A DNA stretch of 64,000 nucleotides. Source: Erwinia piriflorinigrans CFBP 5888 (GTDB taxonomy: Bacteria; Pseudomonadota; Gammaproteobacteria; Enterobacterales; Enterobacteriaceae). Under the pieces are notes generated by a model that saw nothing but the letters and a program-made list of their open reading frames with translations, was not told the origin of the DNA and did no database searches. Location of the stretch: positions 62,001 to 126,000 of the forward strand of contig NZ_CAHS01000015.1 in NCBI RefSeq assembly GCF_001050515.1, read 5' to 3'. The number at the start of each line of letters is the position of its first letter. Position 1 is the first letter of the stretch. Positions 30,195 through 39,115 of this stretch are shown here, one piece after another. A program made the translations under genes and the position numbers.

Positions 30195-30533
30195 AGCCCA
30201 GGCTTTTCCCGACGAGCCAGAATTATTAAGGGAAGTTTAAAGCGGTCGGGAAGGGATAAATCTGTACGCAGAAGGACGCACGGAACCGATCACGTCTGGT
30301 TTAGGGGCTGTTGCGCAAATTAAGGGGGGAATTCTAACAAGGCTGCGCAAAGAAAACGAGAATTTTACCATCAAGGATAGGAAAATTTGCGGGCATAAAC
30401 CTTAACAAACGGCTCATCAGGATGAAAACTGAAAGCCGTATGCAGATTGAGGATTTGAGCTGTTGCAGAGTGAGATGATAATCAAGTCACAGGCCAGGAG
30501 ATTATTCTCGCGGCCCGTCGGGGGAATATTCCA
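30195..30533. other. purR-mepH gap lacking ydhP and sodB
   Basis: In E. coli this interval contains ydhP and sodB. Here I see no open frame of note and no recognisable sodB leader. A GATAATCA core at about 30476 recalls a Fur site, but only about half of the consensus fits. Confidence 0.5.
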
Positions 30534-31388
30534 TTAACGAACCGTTTTCGGCGTCATGACTCGACGTGCGCCAACATAATGTTCTTGCCAGTAATCGTTA
30601 CTTAGCGCACTGACCTGGATATCTTTGCCTGTCCTCGGCGACTGGATAAACTTATCTCCGCCGAGATAAACACCCACATGATCGGCGGTGCCTCTTCCGT
30701 TGATACGGAAAAACACCAAATCGCCTTTCTCAAGGCGGTCGCGTTTGATCGGAGCCGCGTCGCGCAGGTGATACATTTCATTCGCGGTGCGAGGAATTTT
30801 GAATTTGACGAGGTCTTTATAGGCATACCAGACAAGGCCGCTGCAGTCGAAGCCGGTTTTAGGCGAGCTGCCGCCCCACAGATAGGGCTTACCCAGTTGC
30901 CCCATCAATTTAGTGACTGCGGTCTCACGGGCTTTCTGATAACGGATGCGATGCGCCGTACTGAGTGTCAGTGGGCCTGCCGCCTCTTTCCTGCCAACCG
31001 TTGCTAAACTACGATCCGCACGCTGCCTGCCGTAATGTTTTCTCGTTGTCTTTTTAGCGCTAGCCGTGCGGCTTAACGGATGGCGAAGTTTGCTGGTTTT
31101 CTGCGCTGGCTGTCTGGTAGCCGCTGTCTTGGCTAACTTCTGTTTATGCGCCGGGGCGAGGTGTGCTACTTTTGCGGGTTGCTTAGTTTTTTTAATCGGC
31201 GACGCTTTGACTTTTTTGGTCGAGGAAGATTTGACCGCGCGTCGCTTGCGCCGTTCATCTTCTCGCGCGCTATTACGATCGGCTTTGAGCTGATTTGCAT
31301 TGACAGGCGTGTGGGGCGATGCGTGCGCCATATTAAAAAATAGCTGAGCAAAGGCCAACAAGAAAAGCGTAATGAATAAACGCATCGT
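30534..31388 (-). CDS. mepH: Murein DD-endopeptidase MepH (YdhO)
   Basis: NlpC/P60 hydrolase that cuts D-Ala-mDAP cross-links so new peptidoglycan strands can be inserted. 284 residues from ATG 31388. A signal peptide covers about 1-23 (hydrophobic LFITLFLLAFAQLFF, cleavage near MAHA/SP). A Lys/Arg/Thr-rich linker (about 25-140) follows. The C-terminal catalytic domain holds GFDCSGLVWYAYKDL (nucleophile Cys) and ADHVGVYLGGDKFIQSPRTG (catalytic His). ATG 31394 would add two residues and has no better ribosome site. Next gene is the divergent grxD, as in E. coli. Confidence 0.93.
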   Translation of the reverse strand, partial: TMRLFITLFLLAFAQLFFNMAHASPHTPVNANQLKADRNSAREDERRKRRAVKSSSTKKVKASPIKKTKQPAKVAHLAPAHKQKLAKTAATRQPAQKTSKLRHPLSRTASAKKTTRKHYGRQRADRSLATVGRKEAAGPLTLSTAHRIRYQKARETAVTKLMGQLGKPYLWGGSSPKTGFDCSGLVWYAYKDLVKFKIPRTANEMYHLRDAAPIKRDRLEKGDLVFFRINGRGTADHVGVYLGGDKFIQSPRTGKDIQVSALSNDYWQEHYVGARRVMTPKTVR

Positions 31389-31767
31389 TTCCATCAACAG
31401 TCAGTGCGCTGCGAAAAGAGCAACGCAATCATAAAAAGTGATTTCTGCGCACTGGCAGAAGGTTGTCAAGATTCTAAACTAACTGAATAGCAAAAGGTAA
31501 GGTCTTTTTTGTTACAATAATACAGAGCGGTTATAGGGTTTAATATTAAACACAATCAGTTGTTTAACCTGGCATGTTCTGGCGTTAAAATGTCAACTGA
31601 TGCAGCACAGGCCATAAGAAAATGTTATTTTGTTATCATCATCCGATCACCTGACGGATTATGGCCTGCCAACAACTGAAAGTGTCAATTTCATCGCCAG
31701 GCCAGAATAGCGACAATCATGGCTGGCTACAGCCTATACACGAAATACCGTATTGAGGAAGGCATTT
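31389..31767. other. mepH/grxD divergent gap
   Basis: 379 bases, AT-rich, containing both promoters. CAGGCCATAA (31608-31617) and TTATGGCCTG (31660-31669) form a 10-bp inverted repeat enclosing about 42 bases. Nothing else can be named. Confidence 0.5.
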
Positions 31768-32106
31768 ATGAGTACTGTTGAAAAAATTCAGCGCCAGATC
31801 GCAGAAAATCCAATTCTGCTGTACATGAAAGGTTCACCGAAGCTGCCAAGCTGCGGCTTTTCCGCTCAGGCGGTACAGGCACTTTCTGCCTGTGGCGAAC
31901 GTTTCGCTTATGTGGATATCCTGCAAAACCCTGACATTCGTGCTGAAATGCCAAAATTTGCCAACTGGCCAACGTTTCCGCAGCTGTGGGTAGACGGTGA
32001 ACTGGTAGGGGGTTGCGATATCATTATTGAAATGTATCAGCGTGGTGAACTGCAACAGTTGATTAAAGAGACAGCCCAAAAATACCCCGATAACACCGCA
32101 GAATAA
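31768..32106 (+). CDS. grxD: Monothiol glutaredoxin GrxD (Grx4)
   Basis: CGFS-type glutaredoxin that binds a shared [2Fe-2S] cluster and acts in Fe-S delivery and iron sensing, often with BolA. 112 residues against 115 in E. coli. The active site KLPSCGFSAQAVQ has the single CGFS cysteine at about residue 30; glutathione-binding NWPTFPQLWVDGELVGGCDI follows at about 66-85. I chose ATG 31768 (MSTVEKIQRQI, with GGAAGG upstream) over an in-frame start at 31753. It is convergent with rnt; lhr, which lies between them in E. coli, is missing. Confidence 0.96.
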   Translation: MSTVEKIQRQIAENPILLYMKGSPKLPSCGFSAQAVQALSACGERFAYVDILQNPDIRAEMPKFANWPTFPQLWVDGELVGGCDIIIEMYQRGELQQLIKETAQKYPDNTAE

Positions 32107-32205
32107 CAGCGATGACCGGCGTGATAAATTCGGCATTGTAGCTTTTAAGCCAGTCAGTGAATCAGCTGACTGGCATGACCACATCAAATTTCCGCAACGC
32201 CCGGG

Positions 32206-32874
32206 CTAATCTGGTGAGTGGCCTGCATCGCTTTTCGCGGCGAAAGGCAGGGGCCACCCGCCCAGCCGCTTCCAGCGGTTAACCAGTTCACAGAAGAGAT
32301 CGGCCGTTTGCAGGGTGTCGTAGAGTGCTGAATGAGCCTGCGCACTGTCAAAAGGCATGCCGGCTGCATGACACGCTTTTGCCAGCACGGTCTGCCCTAG
32401 TACCAGTCCGCTAAGGGCTGCGGTGTCAAAAGTGACGAAGGGATGGAATGGGTTGCGTTTTAGAGTGGCACGTTCCGCGGCAGCGTTCATAAAGTTGAGA
32501 TCGAAAGTGGCATTGTGTGCCACCATCACCGCCCGATTGCAGCCACTATCTTTAATCCCCTTACGCACCAGTTTGAAAATGGCATGCAAAGATTCATATT
32601 CACTGACCGCACCGCGTAAGGGATTTGATGGATCAATTCCGTTGAATGCCAGCGCTTCAGGAAGGAGAACCGAACCGGGGAAGGGCTCGACGTGGAAATG
32701 AAGCGTTTCGTCTTTTACCAGCCAGCCATCGTTATCCATTTTCAGCGTTACCGCCGCGATCTCCAGCAAGGCATTGGTTTTAGCATCGAAACCTGCGGTT
32801 TCGACGTCGATCACCACTGGATAAAACCCGCGAAAACGGCTGCTTAAAGTATTAAGTTCATTAGATTCAGACAT
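32206..32874 (-). CDS. rnt: Ribonuclease T
   Basis: DEDDh 3'-5' exoribonuclease that trims tRNA and other stable RNA 3' ends. 222 residues from ATG 32874. Motifs are Exo[21 protein letters not shown] (about 18-37, DxE), Exo[14 protein letters not shown] (about 117-128), and ExoIII with [17 protein letters not shown] (His and Asp, about 178-194). Start 32880 is possible, but GAG six bases upstream favours 32874. It follows gloA in the nemRA-gloA-rnt direction, as in E. coli. Confidence 0.95.
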   Translation of the reverse strand: MSESNELNTLSSRFRGFYPVVIDVETAGFDAKTNALLEIAAVTLKMDNDGWLVKDETLHFHVEPFPGSVLLPEALAFNGIDPSNPLRGAVSEYESLHAIFKLVRKGIKDSGCNRAVMVAHNATFDLNFMNAAAERATLKRNPFHPFVTFDTAALSGLVLGQTVLAKACHAAGMPFDSAQAHSALYDTLQTADLFCELVNRWKRLGGWPLPFAAKSDAGHSPD

Positions 32875-32975
32875 CGGCATCTCATTGGCAAAAAAAGGCA
32901 GCGCGCATTATGGCAAATTTTGCTGATTGATGCAGCAGGGAGGGGGATTGGGGTGCCTGAAAAGCACCCCCAAAC

Positions 32976-33383
32976 TTAGTTGCCGATACCGTGACCGGCA
33001 TGTTTATTTTCAATAAGTTCGATCTTATAGCCGTCTGGATCTTCTACGAACGCAATAATCGTGGTGCCGCCTTTAACCGGGCCGGCTTCGCGGGTCACAT
33101 TGCCACCATCATTCCGAATACGATCGCAGGTCGCAGCAACATCGTCCACGCCCAGAGCAACATGGCCATATGCGTCACCGAGGTTATAGGTATCCACGCC
33201 CCAATTGTAGGTGAGTTCGATAACTGCACCTTCGCTTTCTTCGCTATAGCCAACAAAGGCGAGCGTGTATTTGTACTCGCTATTTTCACTGGTGCGCAGC
33301 AGGCGCATGCCCAATACTTTCGTGTAAAAATCGACGGAGCGTTGCAGATCGCCAACGCGCAGCATGGTATGAAGTAAACGCAT
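32976..33383 (-). CDS. gloA: Lactoylglutathione lyase (glyoxalase I)
   Basis: Converts the methylglyoxal-glutathione hemithioacetal to S-lactoylglutathione. 135 residues, identical in length to E. coli GloA, from ATG 33383 ([20 protein letters not shown]). The Ni ligands are expected at His5, Glu56 ([10 protein letters not shown]), His74 (AYGHVALGV) and Glu122 (YKIELIENK), all present. It is downstream of nemA, sharing NemR control in E. coli in answer to electrophiles. The C-terminus is slightly longer in His/Gly than usual. Confidence is high. Confidence 0.96.
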   Translation of the reverse strand: MRLLHTMLRVGDLQRSVDFYTKVLGMRLLRTSENSEYKYTLAFVGYSEESEGAVIELTYNWGVDTYNLGDAYGHVALGVDDVAATCDRIRNDGGNVTREAGPVKGGTTIIAFVEDPDGYKIELIENKHAGHGIGN

Positions 33384-33459
33384 AACATCCTCTTTTATTA
33401 GCGTCACCATTCCGATGACGTATAACTCATTATAGTGATAATACCATCAGGCGCGAACC

Positions 33460-34569
33460 TTAGAGCTGTTCGCCGAGCCTTGGATAATCGGTGTAGCCCT
33501 TAGCGTTACCGCCGTAGAAAGTTTCTGGCTGGGGTTTGTTAAGACCTGCATGACTGTTCAGACGATCGACCAGGTCGGGATTGGCAATATAACTCCGGCC
33601 GAAAGCAGCGGCATCAATCAGGCCCTCTGTGATAAGTGTTTCAGCTTTCTCTGCATCGTAACCTCCGGCAGCAACGATCACCCCAGGGTATTTGGCACGA
33701 ATTGCCTGCCGGAATTCGGAGGTAAACGGTTTACCCCCAGCCCAGTCAGGTTCAGAAATATGCAGATAGGCCAGGTTACGCTTGGCCAGTTCGCCAATGA
33801 AATACAGGGCGGCGGCTTCCTGATCCTCACCATTATCCAGGCCATTAAATGGGCCAAGCGGAGAGATACGAATGCCAATGCGGTCGGCACACCAACCGTC
33901 TATTGCCGCATCCACCACTTCCAGAGCGAAACGGGTACGATTCTCGATGGTGCCGCCATACTTGTCCTCACGCTGATTTGAAGCCGGTGACAGGAACTGA
34001 TGGATAAGATATCCGTGTGCCGCATGCAGCTCTGCCAGGTCAAAATCGGCTTCACGAGCGTTGATCACCGCCTGGCGGAAGTCATCGACAATACCAGACA
34101 CTTCATCAGTGCTCAGTGCGCGTGGGGTTGAGGTCGCTTCACGTATCGCATGGCCCCCGGCATCACGAAGCGTGGTTCGGGTGTCGGCGTTAATTGCTGA
34201 GGCTGATACCGGCGCAGTGCCACCCGGTTGCAGGCTGGTGTGTGAAATGCGTCCGGTATGCCACAGTTGTACCGAACTATGGCCGCCTTCCTGATGGATG
34301 CCTTCGTTGATGGTTTTCCAGGCGGCAATCTGCTGGGAAGAGTGCAGCCCAGGCGCGCCTGCATAGCCCTTAGCCTGAGCGCTGATTTGCGTGGCCTCGG
34401 TGATAACCAGCCCGGCGCTGGCGCGCTGCCGATAATATTCACCCATCAGAGGTGTCGGAATATCGCCTGGCTCAATGCTGCGTAGGCGCGTTAAAGGAGC
34501 CATAAAAATACGATTTGGTACGGTGATAGCACCCAGTGTTAATGGTGTAAAGAGTTTGTTCAGCTTCAT
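33460..34569 (-). CDS. nemA: N-ethylmaleimide reductase (Old Yellow Enzyme family)
   Basis: FMN-dependent ene-reductase that reduces electrophiles such as N-ethylmaleimide, nitro compounds and quinones. 369 residues. Motifs seen: [20 protein letters not shown] (about 21-40), [10 protein letters not shown] (about 101-110), [18 protein letters not shown] (substrate His pair, about 177-194), and the C-terminal [15 protein letters not shown]. The gene lies between nemR and gloA. A palindromic TAGACC-containing element (34583-34597) in the short nemR-nemA gap might be a NemR operator. Confidence 0.94.
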   Translation of the reverse strand: MKLNKLFTPLTLGAITVPNRIFMAPLTRLRSIEPGDIPTPLMGEYYRQRASAGLVITEATQISAQAKGYAGAPGLHSSQQIAAWKTINEGIHQEGGHSSVQLWHTGRISHTSLQPGGTAPVSASAINADTRTTLRDAGGHAIREATSTPRALSTDEVSGIVDDFRQAVINAREADFDLAELHAAHGYLIHQFLSPASNQREDKYGGTIENRTRFALEVVDAAIDGWCADRIGIRISPLGPFNGLDNGEDQEAAALYFIGELAKRNLAYLHISEPDWAGGKPFTSEFRQAIRAKYPGVIVAAGGYDAEKAETLITEGLIDAAAFGRSYIANPDLVDRLNSHAGLNKPQPETFYGGNAKGYTDYPRLGEQL

Positions 34570-34582
34570 TACTCGCTCCTGA

Positions 34583-34597
34583 TAGACCGGTCGACTA
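34583..34597. promoter_or_regulatory. NemR operator candidate
   Basis: TAGACCGGTCGACTA contains the TAGACC half-site I associate with NemR and an imperfect two-fold symmetry. It lies 13 bases upstream of the nemA start. In E. coli the operator is upstream of nemR, so this placing would be different. Moderate to low confidence. Confidence 0.4.
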
Positions 34598-34609
34598 GTA
34601 AGATTTTTT

Positions 34610-35203
34610 TTATTTAACGCGCAGGATGAGATTCATCTCATGTAAGGCATTAAGCAGGGGAGCCTTATCGCGGCAAATTTTGCTTTGCAGGCTGGCTCCC
34701 AGCCAAAATGTATAAAGTGTTTGTGCGCACGAAGCACAGTTTAGCTCATCAGAAAGTGTGCCTTGCAGCTGCGCCTTTGTCAGCGCGGCGGCCAGTGTGT
34801 TGATCAATGCTGTTGAACCCGCTTCCAGCGCACTGCGCATTGCTTCAGAAAGATCGCAAACTTCAGCGGAAAGCTTCACGGAGAGACATCCCGCAAAGCT
34901 GTTTTTCTGAGAGTTCTGGACAGACTGACGATAGTACTCAAGCACCCGCTGTCGATAGCTGCCTTGGTGATGGTTGAGAAAGTCACTCAGCCGTAGGTGG
35001 TAACCGGCAAAATAACGCTTAAGCATTGCCACGCCAAATGCTTCCTTTGAAGGAAAATAATGGTAAAAAGACCCTTTAGGCACTTCTGCTTGTTTAAGTA
35101 GCTCAATCAGGCCCATGCCATTGAAACCGCGTTGCAGACAAAGCTGCTCGCCGGTATTCAGCAAATGCTCACGAGTATCAAACAGGGTCGTTTTATTCAT
35201 CAT
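34610..35203 (-). CDS. nemR: TetR-family electrophile-sensing repressor NemR
   Basis: Repressor of nemA-gloA that is inactivated by electrophiles and hypochlorite through cysteine modification. 197 residues. The TetR helix-turn-helix covers about 10-55 ([20 protein letters not shown]). A Cys near residue 106 ([15 protein letters not shown]) aligns with the redox Cys106 of E. coli NemR. The start could be either of two adjacent ATGs; AGG precedes both. Upstream of it the E. coli order breaks: eptA and a reductase/LysR pair have been inserted before ydhL. Confidence 0.93.
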   Translation of the reverse strand: MMNKTTLFDTREHLLNTGEQLCLQRGFNGMGLIELLKQAEVPKGSFYHYFPSKEAFGVAMLKRYFAGYHLRLSDFLNHHQGSYRQRVLEYYRQSVQNSQKNSFAGCLSVKLSAEVCDLSEAMRSALEAGSTALINTLAAALTKAQLQGTLSDELNCASCAQTLYTFWLGASLQSKICRDKAPLLNALHEMNLILRVK

Positions 35204-35238
35204 GACAGCCTAACTGCACTGACGGCGTCTTTCAACAT

Positions 35239-36879
35239 TCAGCCTGCCTTACGGCACGTTCGGATCATATCGAGTGCTGGCTGATACTGCTGGGTTTGTA
35301 TATTCATCATTCCCAACAGAGTATGGAACACATTATCCTGAGAGACCTCTTCAAATTTAGCCCGCTGTTGCAGACACTGACTGTCGATACCAAATGTTGT
35401 GGCGTAATCAGGAGACATCCAAAGTAACATAGGAATATGTGTCTGTTGAGTCGGTGCAAACAGATAAGGTGTGCCGTGAAGATACATTCCATGTTCTCCC
35501 AATGATTCACCATGATCGGAGAGGTAGATCATCGCCACATTAAACCGGTCGTTATAAGATTTCAGTAGGTTAATGGTGTTGTCCAGCATCGTATCGGTGT
35601 ACAAAATCGTGTTGTCATACGTATTCATCAGTGCCTGGCGATCGCAGTCCTGAATCTGGTTGCTGTCACAGGTTGGCGTAAACTGACGCGCTTCCCGCGG
35701 ATAGCGCAGAAAATAAGCCGGGCCATGACTTCCCATTTGATGAAGTACGATCACAGAATCATCTTTGATACTGTCGATGTAATTGTTCAACCGGTGTAGT
35801 AGTACATCATCCAGGCAATAATCGCTCCTGCACAACTCACTCACCTTCCATTGGGTCATATCGCTATGCGGCACCCGGTTGCAGACGCCTTTACAGCCGC
35901 CGTCATTTTCACGCCACAAGATATTGATACCGGCGTGAGCCATCACATCAAGTAAACCTTCCTCATGGACTGCCAGGCTGGCGTCATAGCCCTTACGTGG
36001 CATATTGGAAAACATGCAAGGAACAGAAATGGCGGTTTCCGTACCGCAAGAGGTCGCATGTTGATAGTAAATGACATTATCGCGCTGTAATTTCGGATTA
36101 GTATCCCTCGTGTAGCCACCCAGAGAGAAATTCTCCGCTCGTGCCGTTTCGCCCAAAACGAACACCACTAGCGTCTTCTTTTTGCTGCCTGTAATCAGTT
36201 CGCCTTTTTTTGCGTCCTGACCAATCGCGGTTAACGCCTTATTACCGGAGAACCATCGATCGTGAGCATAATGACCGATGCCGCTTACCACATTAACTGG
36301 GGTGATCACTTTCACCAGCCCTTTATTATTGCGGACCATTGATGCGTAATCTTTATAAAAAAGAGCCGCAACAAGCACGATCAACAGCAGGGCAGCCACG
36401 GAAGTCAGCGCACGCCATGCTATCGACATCCACCATGGACGGCTATTTTCAATTCGGCACAGGCAAAGAATGACCGCCGGGAGTGCACCTAGCAGGAGTA
36501 ACCATATCAGGTAGCGCAGGCTGAAAAGCGCGGAGGCTTCCTGCAAATCGGTCTCGAATACATTCTGGATCATATTAGTATCGATAACCGTGCCGAAGTT
36601 GAACATAAAATAATTAGCGGCAGCACTGGCGACCACTAAAGCAGAGAGTAGGGGCTTTCTTAACCACGGGAGAGCAATGAGGTTGAAGATGACAAGGAAC
36701 GCACAGAAAAGCACGAGCGGAATTGTGGCAGCGAACAGATAATCGCGCAGACCATAAACGGGTATCGTTTGCCAGGCGCGCAGCAAAAAAAGGCCATTCA
36801 GGAAAAATGTGAAAAATGCCGCAGCACTACAATTAAAAATGATTTCGTTACAACGTAACCTGTTTAGCAAGGCTTTCAT
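35239..36879 (-). CDS. eptA: Lipid A phosphoethanolamine transferase EptA
   Basis: Inner-membrane enzyme that adds phosphoethanolamine to lipid A, lowering its negative charge and binding of cationic peptides. 546 residues. Five N-terminal membrane helices lie within about 1-175, then a periplasmic alkaline-phosphatase-type domain. Catalytic elements: GETARAENFSLGGY (metal Glu), SCGTETAISVPCMFS (nucleophile Thr), GSHGPAYFLRYP, and YLSDHGESLGEHGMYLHG (metal Asp/His). Disulfide cysteines in DGGCKGVCNRVPH and CDSNQIQDCDR are kept. It is not at this locus in E. coli. A PmrA-like direct repeat lies about 50 bases upstream. Confidence 0.95.
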   Translation of the reverse strand: MKALLNRLRCNEIIFNCSAAAFFTFFLNGLFLLRAWQTIPVYGLRDYLFAATIPLVLFCAFLVIFNLIALPWLRKPLLSALVVASAAANYFMFNFGTVIDTNMIQNVFETDLQEASALFSLRYLIWLLLLGALPAVILCLCRIENSRPWWMSIAWRALTSVAALLLIVLVAALFYKDYASMVRNNKGLVKVITPVNVVSGIGHYAHDRWFSGNKALTAIGQDAKKGELITGSKKKTLVVFVLGETARAENFSLGGYTRDTNPKLQRDNVIYYQHATSCGTETAISVPCMFSNMPRKGYDASLAVHEEGLLDVMAHAGINILWRENDGGCKGVCNRVPHSDMTQWKVSELCRSDYCLDDVLLHRLNNYIDSIKDDSVIVLHQMGSHGPAYFLRYPREARQFTPTCDSNQIQDCDRQALMNTYDNTILYTDTMLDNTINLLKSYNDRFNVAMIYLSDHGESLGEHGMYLHGTPYLFAPTQQTHIPMLLWMSPDYATTFGIDSQCLQQRAKFEEVSQDNVFHTLLGMMNIQTQQYQPALDMIRTCRKAG

Positions 36880-36925
36880 GGTCGTCCAGATAAAAGAAAA
36901 TATCTGCTCAGATTAACCATAAAAT

Positions 36926-36942
36926 CTTAGGGAAACCTTAAT
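36926..36942 (-). promoter_or_regulatory. PmrA (BasR) box candidate of eptA
   Basis: ATTAAG, five bases, CCTAAG on the minus strand fits the PmrA direct-repeat pattern YTTAAK-N5-YTTAAK with one mismatch in each half, about 50 bases before the eptA start. PmrA controls eptA (pmrC) in Salmonella and E. coli. Confidence 0.5.
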
Positions 36943-36986
36943 TATTTCAAAAGGAAGCAACGGCCCACCCGATGCGGGCCGAAAGA

Positions 36987-37631
36987 TTAGTAACCAACGG
37001 TAAATTGCTGGTGAATATGTTGCGAATTTTCAATTTCGTCGAGTATGGCCACTGCAAGGTCGGCAACGCTGATTGATGCAGGTTTATCACCATTCATCAG
37101 TAAGGTCGTTTTCCCTATTCTGAATTGGGCGGTACGTGGCCCGGGTTCGAGAGAGGCTGCTGGAGAAAGATAGGTCCAGTCGAGAGCTTGTTCATTGGCC
37201 TGGAGATGATTTCTTAGCGCACGGACGGCCAGCGAAGCGGGTTTTATATCGGCGGGAAAGGCTTCGGTATCCACCAGTTCAACACCGGGTGCAACTTCCA
37301 GGCTGCCAGCTCCGCCGACCACCAGCAGGCGTTTGACTTCGCTCTCACGAACAGCTTTGAGGATTTGCTCGCTGCCTTTGGTATATTTCTCAAACAGATC
37401 GGTCTCAGACCATCCCGGATTGTAAGCGCTAATGACCGCATCCTGGCCTTTCAGCACGCCGCTTAGCCAGCTGCTATTGTGAATATCACCCTGAGCCAGG
37501 CTCAAATTGTCTGCCACAGGCAGATTCTTGGCTGAACGTGAAACGGCAGTGACCTGATGTCCGCGCGCCAGTGCTTCTTTCACCACATCCGGTCCGACAA
37601 AGCCTGTAGCACCAATAACGGTAATTTTCAT
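36987..37631 (-). CDS. NAD(P)-binding NmrA-like reductase/epimerase
   Basis: A 214-residue protein of the atypical short-chain dehydrogenase type (NmrA/YwnB-like). The nucleotide-binding signature GATGFVGPDVVKEAL (about 7-21) starts the Rossmann fold; DAVISAYNPGW and RLLVVGGAGSLEV follow. It lacks the YxxxK catalytic pair of classical SDRs, so it may bind NAD(P)H as a sensor or reductase with unknown substrate. It lies divergent from a LysR regulator with a gap of about 100 bases, a usual sign of regulator and target. The pair is not at this place in E. coli. Confidence 0.85.
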   Translation of the reverse strand: MKITVIGATGFVGPDVVKEALARGHQVTAVSRSAKNLPVADNLSLAQGDIHNSSWLSGVLKGQDAVISAYNPGWSETDLFEKYTKGSEQILKAVRESEVKRLLVVGGAGSLEVAPGVELVDTEAFPADIKPASLAVRALRNHLQANEQALDWTYLSPAASLEPGPRTAQFRIGKTTLLMNGDKPASISVADLAVAILDEIENSQHIHQQFTVGY

Positions 37632-37732
37632 TATTTTGTTCCTCTTTAAAGTGTGTATTGAAGCTTACTGCTTAACAGCGGCCACGATAAGTGGCATATT
37701 TCACTTTTATAATGAAGCAGAGCTTACGAATC

Positions 37733-38647
37733 ATGGAAAAACTCAACCGTATGGCGATTTTTGCTATTGTCGTGACTGAAGGATCGTTAGCTGGTGCGGC
37801 CCGTCGGCTGGGAATGTCACCTTCGGCGGTGAGCCAGCATCTGAGATCGCTTGAACAGTCGGTGGGTGTGCCGTTGTTGCACCGTTCCACGCGTAAGCTG
37901 GCACTTTCCGAAGCGGGGGCGGCATTTTTTCCGGGTTGCAAGGCGATGTTGGATCAGGCTCACGAGGCCGAGAGGCAGCTGGCTGAAATGCGCGATACGC
38001 TGAGCGGTGAGTTACGCATCAGTTCGACTCCGGGCATTGGCGGTCAGCCATTGTGCAGCGCCTTATCACCCCTTTTACAACAACATCCTGGACTCAAATT
38101 ACGCATTTTAGCCACTGATAATGTGCTGGACATGATTGAACACCGTATTGATATTGCTTTGCGATTCAGTCGGCAGTTGAGTGACGCTAATATCATCGCA
38201 CATCCGCTGGCAGAGTGGCCGATGGTAGTCTGCGCAGCCCCGGTTTACCTCACGCGATACGGCGTGCCGGAAACTGCCCAGGCGCTTATTTCTCATCGTT
38301 GGGTTCACGGACATCGCTCTCATCAGCACGTTACTCTCCATCATCCACGTGAAGGCGCGATCACACTGCGTATGGCAGAAGGTCAGGTGGTGAGTGACAG
38401 TATGCATGTCATACGGGCATTTACCGTGGCGGGGATGGGGATTTCCTTGCAGCCGCTACATGAGGTGCAGGAAGAGTTGAATTCCGGGCAACTGATGTTG
38501 TTATTACCCGAGTGGCGTGCTACTCCGCTCAAGCTGACGGCGTTAACGCTGGAACGGGTGCTGCCGGAGAAAAGCCGCCAGGCCATACGTGCGCTGCGTG
38601 AATATTTCAGTCACAATCATCAGCCAAAGCTTGCAGACAAACGCTGA
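37733..38647 (+). CDS. LysR-family transcriptional regulator
   Basis: A 304-residue LysR regulator. Residues 1-60 form the winged helix-turn-helix (GSLAGAARRLGMSPSAVSQH, about 17-36), and the effector domain begins near 90. It resembles the YafC/DmlR-like group by eye, but I cannot name an orthologue. I chose ATG 37733 (MEKLNRMAIF), where such proteins usually begin; starts at 37691 and 37712 are in frame. It most probably controls the divergent NmrA-like gene. Its effector is unknown. Confidence 0.87.
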   Translation: MEKLNRMAIFAIVVTEGSLAGAARRLGMSPSAVSQHLRSLEQSVGVPLLHRSTRKLALSEAGAAFFPGCKAMLDQAHEAERQLAEMRDTLSGELRISSTPGIGGQPLCSALSPLLQQHPGLKLRILATDNVLDMIEHRIDIALRFSRQLSDANIIAHPLAEWPMVVCAAPVYLTRYGVPETAQALISHRWVHGHRSHQHVTLHHPREGAITLRMAEGQVVSDSMHVIRAFTVAGMGISLQPLHEVQEELNSGQLMLLLPEWRATPLKLTALTLERVLPEKSRQAIRALREYFSHNHQPKLADKR

Positions 38648-38688
38648 GCCGACTTCAATTAAAGCTGGCGGATTGATCAGGAGTCATC

Positions 38689-38928
38689 GTGGCTGAACAG
38701 CTTGAGTTATTTCCGGTACCCAACCCCTGTAAGGGAGTTTGTCAGGTAAACGATCGCGGCTATTGTCGCGGTTGTTGGCGTAGCCGTGAAGAGCGTTTTA
38801 GCTGGGTGACCTTCAGTGATTCACAGAAAAGAGATATCCTGCGTCTTTGTCGTCAGCGTTTGTTGCGCCACCAGCGCACGTCAGTTTATGCTGCGCCGGA
38901 TGAACCGCAACAGCCAACCTTATTTTAG
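38689..38928 (+). CDS. ydhL: DUF1289 cysteine-motif protein YdhL
   Basis: A 79-residue protein of the DUF1289 family, orthologous to E. coli YdhL. The conserved region NPCKGVCQVNDRGYCRGCWR has four cysteines (14, 18, 26, 29) in a CX3C-X7-CX2C array that suggests metal binding. The start is GTG at 38689 with AGGAG upstream. In E. coli it lies between nemR and ydhF; here eptA and the reductase pair separate it from nemR, and ydhF and sodC are missing after it. Function is not known. Confidence 0.88.
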   Translation: MAEQLELFPVPNPCKGVCQVNDRGYCRGCWRSREERFSWVTFSDSQKRDILRLCRQRLLRHQRTSVYAAPDEPQQPTLF

Positions 38929-39115
38929 CCAGTGCCCAAGTTGGGTAGCAAAATCCCCTTGTGTGTCTCCAGAGTTGAAGCCACCACAACCGCTACGGTT
39001 TACCGCCCGTTTTTGATGGCGGTTTGAGTGCAGTCAGAAGATATCAAAGCCGTTGACGAAGTTTACCACTGGATTCGGCAGGTATTCCCGTACCTCGAAG
39101 GCCTGCAAAACGTAT

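Noticed and set aside
30470..30488. Fur-like GATAATCA sequence downstream of mepH
   Set aside because: Only about half of the consensus matches, and no gene start lies in a suitable position.
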